Source of the DNA: Citromicrobium sp.
GTDB lineage: Bacteria; Pseudomonadota; Alphaproteobacteria; Sphingomonadales; Sphingomonadaceae
Assembly: GCA_003248395.1 (NCBI GenBank)
Contig: QFNA01000051.1
Coordinates: forward strand, 1-26,969
Direction: 5' to 3'
DNA length: 26,969 nucleotides
Part shown: positions 25,210 through 26,969 of the stretch, piece after piece
Layout: every line of letters starts with the position of its first letter
How positions within the stretch are numbered: position 1 is the stretch's first letter
Made by a program: the position numbers and the translations under genes
Notes under the pieces: generated by a model
Told to the model about the DNA's origin: nothing
The model's database searches: none
The model's input: the letters and a program-made list of their open reading frames with translations, nothing else

Positions 25210-25356
25210 GCGTAACCGAGAAAGGTTAGCCAGCCGTAAAGCAAAGACGAGAATTTAGTGCATCATTCGCCCGTGGAGGCGGTGTAGAGGAACAATAGAA
25301 ACTTCCAACTGAGTGCGCTTCAGCTCGCCTGCAAGCAGCAAGCCCAGCACTCCAAA

Positions 25357-25384
25357 TTGACAATAAAGTATTCCGACTTATGCT
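25357..25384 (+). promoter_or_regulatory. Orphan sigma-70-like promoter facing the IS
   Basis: TTGACA (25357-25362), a perfect -35, is followed after 16 bases by TATGCT (25379-25384). It points at the left end of the IS at 25398, where the transposase genes are on the other strand, so no gene is left for it to drive. The 188-base stretch 25210-25397 holds no convincing gene. Confidence 0.5.
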
Positions 25385-25397
25385 CCTGAAGCCCGTC

Positions 25398-25423
25398 TGT
25401 CCGTCGTCAGAACATTTGGCACA
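25398..25423 (+). repeat. Inverted repeat, orfB-side end of the IS
   Basis: It begins TGTCCGTCGTCAGAAC and continues through TGGCACA. It pairs with 26790-26815 read in reverse complement, with about five mismatches in 26 bases. Confidence 0.8.
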
Positions 25424-25471
25424 ACTTGCGGCGTAGGTTTGCGGAGTGCGGGCCTCGTCCTGGTTTGATGT

Positions 25472-26431
25472 TTAAGCGGCGAGCCTGCGGTGTTGCTTGT
25501 CGAGGCTTTCGTGGTAGCGCTGATGGTTGTAGTGCTCGACGAACGCCTCGATCTGCTGCTCGAGATCGCCTAGCAGGAAGTAGTTTTCCAGCAACACGCG
25601 GTTCTTGAGCGTCTGGTGCCAGCGCTCGATCTTGCCTTGGGTCTGCGGATGGAAGGGTGCACCGCGGACGTGGTCCATTTGCTTGCTGTCGAGATAGTCG
25701 GCCAGTTCCCCGGCGATGTAACTCGGGCCATTGTCGCTGAGCAGGCGCGGCCTGTGCAGCACGTTGGCGTGGTCGCAGCCCGAGGCTGCCAGCGCCATGT
25801 CGAGCGTGTCGGTGACGTCCTCGGCTCGCATGGTGGTGCACAGCCGCCACGCGATGATGTAGCGCGAGTAATCGTCGAGCACAGTCGAGAGATAGACCCA
25901 GCCCCACCCGATGATCTTGAAGTAGGTAAAATCGGTCTGCCACATCTCGTTCGGCTGCGTGGTCTGCGTGTGGAACGCCTCTGCTGCCTTGATCACCGTA
26001 TAGGCCGGGCTGGTGATCAGGTCGTGGGCTTTCAGCAGGCGGTAGACCGTGGCCTCCGACACAAAGTAGCGCTTCTCGTCGGTGAAGCGCACAGCCAGTT
26101 CGCGCGGGGATAGCTCGCTGTGCTCGAGCGCCATCTCGACGATCTGCTGCAGGATATCGTCGCCGATGCGGTTCCACACCCGGCTCGGCGCTGAGGGGCG
26201 ATCATTGAGCGCCTCCGGTCCCCCTTCCAGATATCGGTCATACCAACGATAGAAGGTCCGCCGAGCAATGCCGAGCTGGTCCAGCGTGCGCTTGGCAGGC
26301 AGATACGATTGCTCGACGATCCTGATAATCTCCAGCTTCTCGGATCCCGGATACCTTATTCGTCGTCTCCCCCAAGCCCGGTCATGCTTTTTTTGAGCAG
26401 ACGGTTCTCCAGGGTGAGATCGGCCACGCAC
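25472..26431 (-). CDS. IS3-family transposase OrfB (DDE integrase domain)
   Basis: OrfB carries the catalytic integrase core. The DDE triad is seen as Asp in MWQTDFTYF, Asp in RLLSDNGPSY and Glu in GKIERWHQTLK. A helix-turn-helix segment (LDQLGIARRTFYRWYDRYLEGG) lies N-terminal to it. The frame is open from 26431, but in this family OrfB is normally made as an OrfAB fusion by -1 frameshifting in the overlap with orfA (26356-26431). The fusion would span 25472-26730. The stop is TAA at 25474-25472. Confidence 0.92.
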   Translation of the reverse strand: MRGRSHPGEPSAQKKHDRAWGRRRIRYPGSEKLEIIRIVEQSYLPAKRTLDQLGIARRTFYRWYDRYLEGGPEALNDRPSAPSRVWNRIGDDILQQIVEMALEHSELSPRELAVRFTDEKRYFVSEATVYRLLKAHDLITSPAYTVIKAAEAFHTQTTQPNEMWQTDFTYFKIIGWGWVYLSTVLDDYSRYIIAWRLCTTMRAEDVTDTLDMALAASGCDHANVLHRPRLLSDNGPSYIAGELADYLDSKQMDHVRGAPFHPQTQGKIERWHQTLKNRVLLENYFLLGDLEQQIEAFVEHYNHQRYHESLDKQHRRLAA

Positions 26432-26730
26432 TCCTTCAGATCGCGGGCTTCCCGGCGCAAATCCTTCACCTCGTCACTCGTCGCGGCACGGGCCGTATCG
26501 CCAGCCAAACGGCGCTTGCCCGCTTCCATGAATTCCTTCGACCACACGTAATAAAGGCTCTGGGCAATGCCTTCCCTGCGGCACAGCTCGGCAATGGAGT
26601 CATCACCGCGCAGGCCGTCGAGCACGATCCTGATCTTGTTTTCGGCCGAGAAGTGCCGACGGGTCTTGCGGCGGATGTCCTTTACCACCTGTTCGGCAGG
26701 CAATTTGGACTTTGAGGATTTGGGCTTCAT
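26356..26730 (-). CDS. IS3-family transposase OrfA
   Basis: The 124-residue DNA-binding half of the transposase has the helix-turn-helix in SIAELCRREGIAQSLYYVWSK. A C-terminal coiled coil (VKDLRREARDLKE, then LTLENRLLKKS) mediates OrfA/OrfAB pairing. AAGGAACG precedes the ATG at 26730 by five to six bases. The start lies in the loop of a 15-bp hairpin (26714-26768). The gene ends GGDDE, overlapping orfB in the -1 frame. Confidence 0.92.
   Translation of the reverse strand: MKPKSSKSKLPAEQVVKDIRRKTRRHFSAENKIRIVLDGLRGDDSIAELCRREGIAQSLYYVWSKEFMEAGKRRLAGDTARAATSDEVKDLRREARDLKECVADLTLENRLLKKSMTGLGGDDE
26388..26394 (-). other. Slippery A7 site for -1 frameshifting
   Basis: On the minus strand seven A followed by G lie in the orfA codons CTC AAA AAA AGC. 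A slip of one base back gives AAG CAT GAC, which is the orfB frame (QKKHDRAW). This is the position and sequence expected for programmed frameshifting in IS3-family elements. Confidence 0.75.
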
Positions 26731-26768
26731 CTTCGTTCCTTCGTCACTACGACGAAGCCCAAATCCTC
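26714..26768 (-). promoter_or_regulatory. 15-bp hairpin around the orfA start
   Basis: GAGGATTTGGGCTTC (26714-26728) and its exact reverse complement (26754-26768) are 25 bases apart. In the orfA transcript the upstream arm would pair with codons 1-6. The Shine-Dalgarno and the first two bases of the AUG sit in the loop. Such structures in other IS elements limit transposase made from outside transcripts. Confidence 0.65.
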
Positions 26769-26789
26769 CTTAAATCACAACCTCAAATC

Positions 26790-26815
26790 TGTGCCATAGG
26801 TGCTGACGGGGGACA
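26790..26815 (-). repeat. Inverted repeat, orfA-side end of the IS
   Basis: On the minus strand it begins TGTCCCCCGTCAGCAC and continues through TGGCACA. It matches the other end at 25398-25423. This side lies upstream of orfA. Confidence 0.8.
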
Positions 26816-26870
26816 ATTAACACTATCGGTAGGCTTATGGCTGCATGGCAGTTAAAATATCGAGGCCGAA

Positions 26871-26969
26871 TGACGTGACCCCCTGATTTTCCTCCAAGTT
26901 GGATTAGAGTCTGGCCTTGAAGGAAGGACAGACGATGAAGCGTACGAGGTTTTCAGAAGAGCAGATTAT
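26871..26969 (+). mobile_element. IS3-family element, orfA-side end (partial, right copy)
   Basis: Ninety-nine bases are visible, of which 95 are identical, inverted, to the left edge of the window. It starts TGACGTGACCCCC and runs off the right edge inside orfA. It lies 55 bases from the complete IS that ends at 26815; those 55 bases (26816-26870) show no gene. Confidence 0.85.
26935..26969 (+). CDS. IS3-family transposase OrfA, first 11 codons (partial)
   Basis: The ATG at 26935 opens MKRTRFSEEQI, the common beginning of IS3-family OrfA, preceded by AAGGAAGG. It is the same gene start as at 31-1 on the minus strand. It is unrelated in sequence to the orfA of the complete IS at 26356-26730, so two different IS3-family elements are present. 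Confidence 0.8.
   Translation, partial: MKRTRFSEEQI

Larger units (their letters stand above)
25398..26815 (-). mobile_element. Complete IS3-family insertion sequence
   Basis: This 1418-base element has imperfect terminal inverted repeats starting TGTCC (left 25398, right 26815, about 21 of 26 matching). Inside are overlapping orfA and orfB on the minus strand with a run of seven A at the overlap, the usual IS3-family design. The flanking bases are CCGTC on the left and ATTAA on the right, so no target-site duplication is visible. All coding motifs look intact, so it may be active. Confidence 0.9.

Noticed and set aside
1..26969. CRISPR array or a cluster of anti-phage genes
   Set aside because: No regularly spaced direct repeats were seen, and the only defence gene is the truncated ISP fragment.

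Overview
The window is a GC-rich stretch of bacterial chromosome. It probably comes from an alphaproteobacterium of the order Sphingomonadales, and Erythrobacteraceae is my best guess. The guess rests on the style of the proteins (a large TonB receptor with Gly/Arg linkers, an M16 zinc protease, a short RNase E/G next to Maf and YacG, separate PurS and PurQ). This is family resemblance from memory, not a database match. Most of the content is housekeeping. The accessory material is concentrated at the two ends.

Layout. Both ends lie inside the same insertion sequence. Bases 1-95 are the perfect reverse complement of 26871-26965, and both read as the start of an IS3-family orfA pointing out of the window. 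The left copy abuts the C-terminal third of a type ISP restriction-modification enzyme (96-1610). Next come a DEAD-box RNA helicase (1730-3450) and a serine beta-lactamase-like hydrolase (3447-4987), overlapping by ATGA. Each of these two is broken by an internal out-of-frame deletion. On the minus strand follow uvrC (4994-7033) and a lipoprotein intradiol dioxygenase homologue (7084-7953). An amino-acid permease and a HI0933-type flavoprotein form a plus-strand pair (8079-10537), converging on a TonB-dependent receptor (10545-13343, minus). The compact operon infA-maf-RNase E/G-yacG (13532-15538) is followed by tRNA-Phe(GAA), a CPA1 Na+/H+ antiporter that seems to lack an internal segment, and purC. 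A diacylglycerol-kinase-like gene (minus) and an M16 protease separate purC from purS-purQ. A membrane PAS-GGDEF-EAL protein (22837-25209, minus) abuts purQ. A complete IS3-family element (25398-26815) and the second partial IS close the window.

How the genes work together. UvrC serves nucleotide-excision repair. PurC, PurS and PurQ belong to de novo purine synthesis. IF-1, RNase E/G, YacG and tRNA-Phe serve information processing. The GGDEF-EAL protein handles cyclic-di-GMP. The TonB receptor and M16 protease belong to the envelope.

Most notable signals. (1) A palindromic element with 8-bp terminal inverted repeats sits inside two unrelated coding regions, the ISP gene and uvrC. In both it has the same orientation relative to translation, and it keeps the frame open. 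(2) Three genes (helicase, hydrolase, antiporter) each appear to lack roughly 30 residues, which is either real decay or a systematic assembly fault. (3) The ISP gene has a sharp base-composition break at the edge of its target-recognition region. (4) The TonB receptor carries two Cys-bounded repeats between Gly/Arg-rich linkers. (5) The complete IS lacks a visible target duplication and has a 15-bp hairpin over its orfA start. (6) Several housekeeping units share one promoter layout. I found no CRISPR array and no convincing new multi-gene system.
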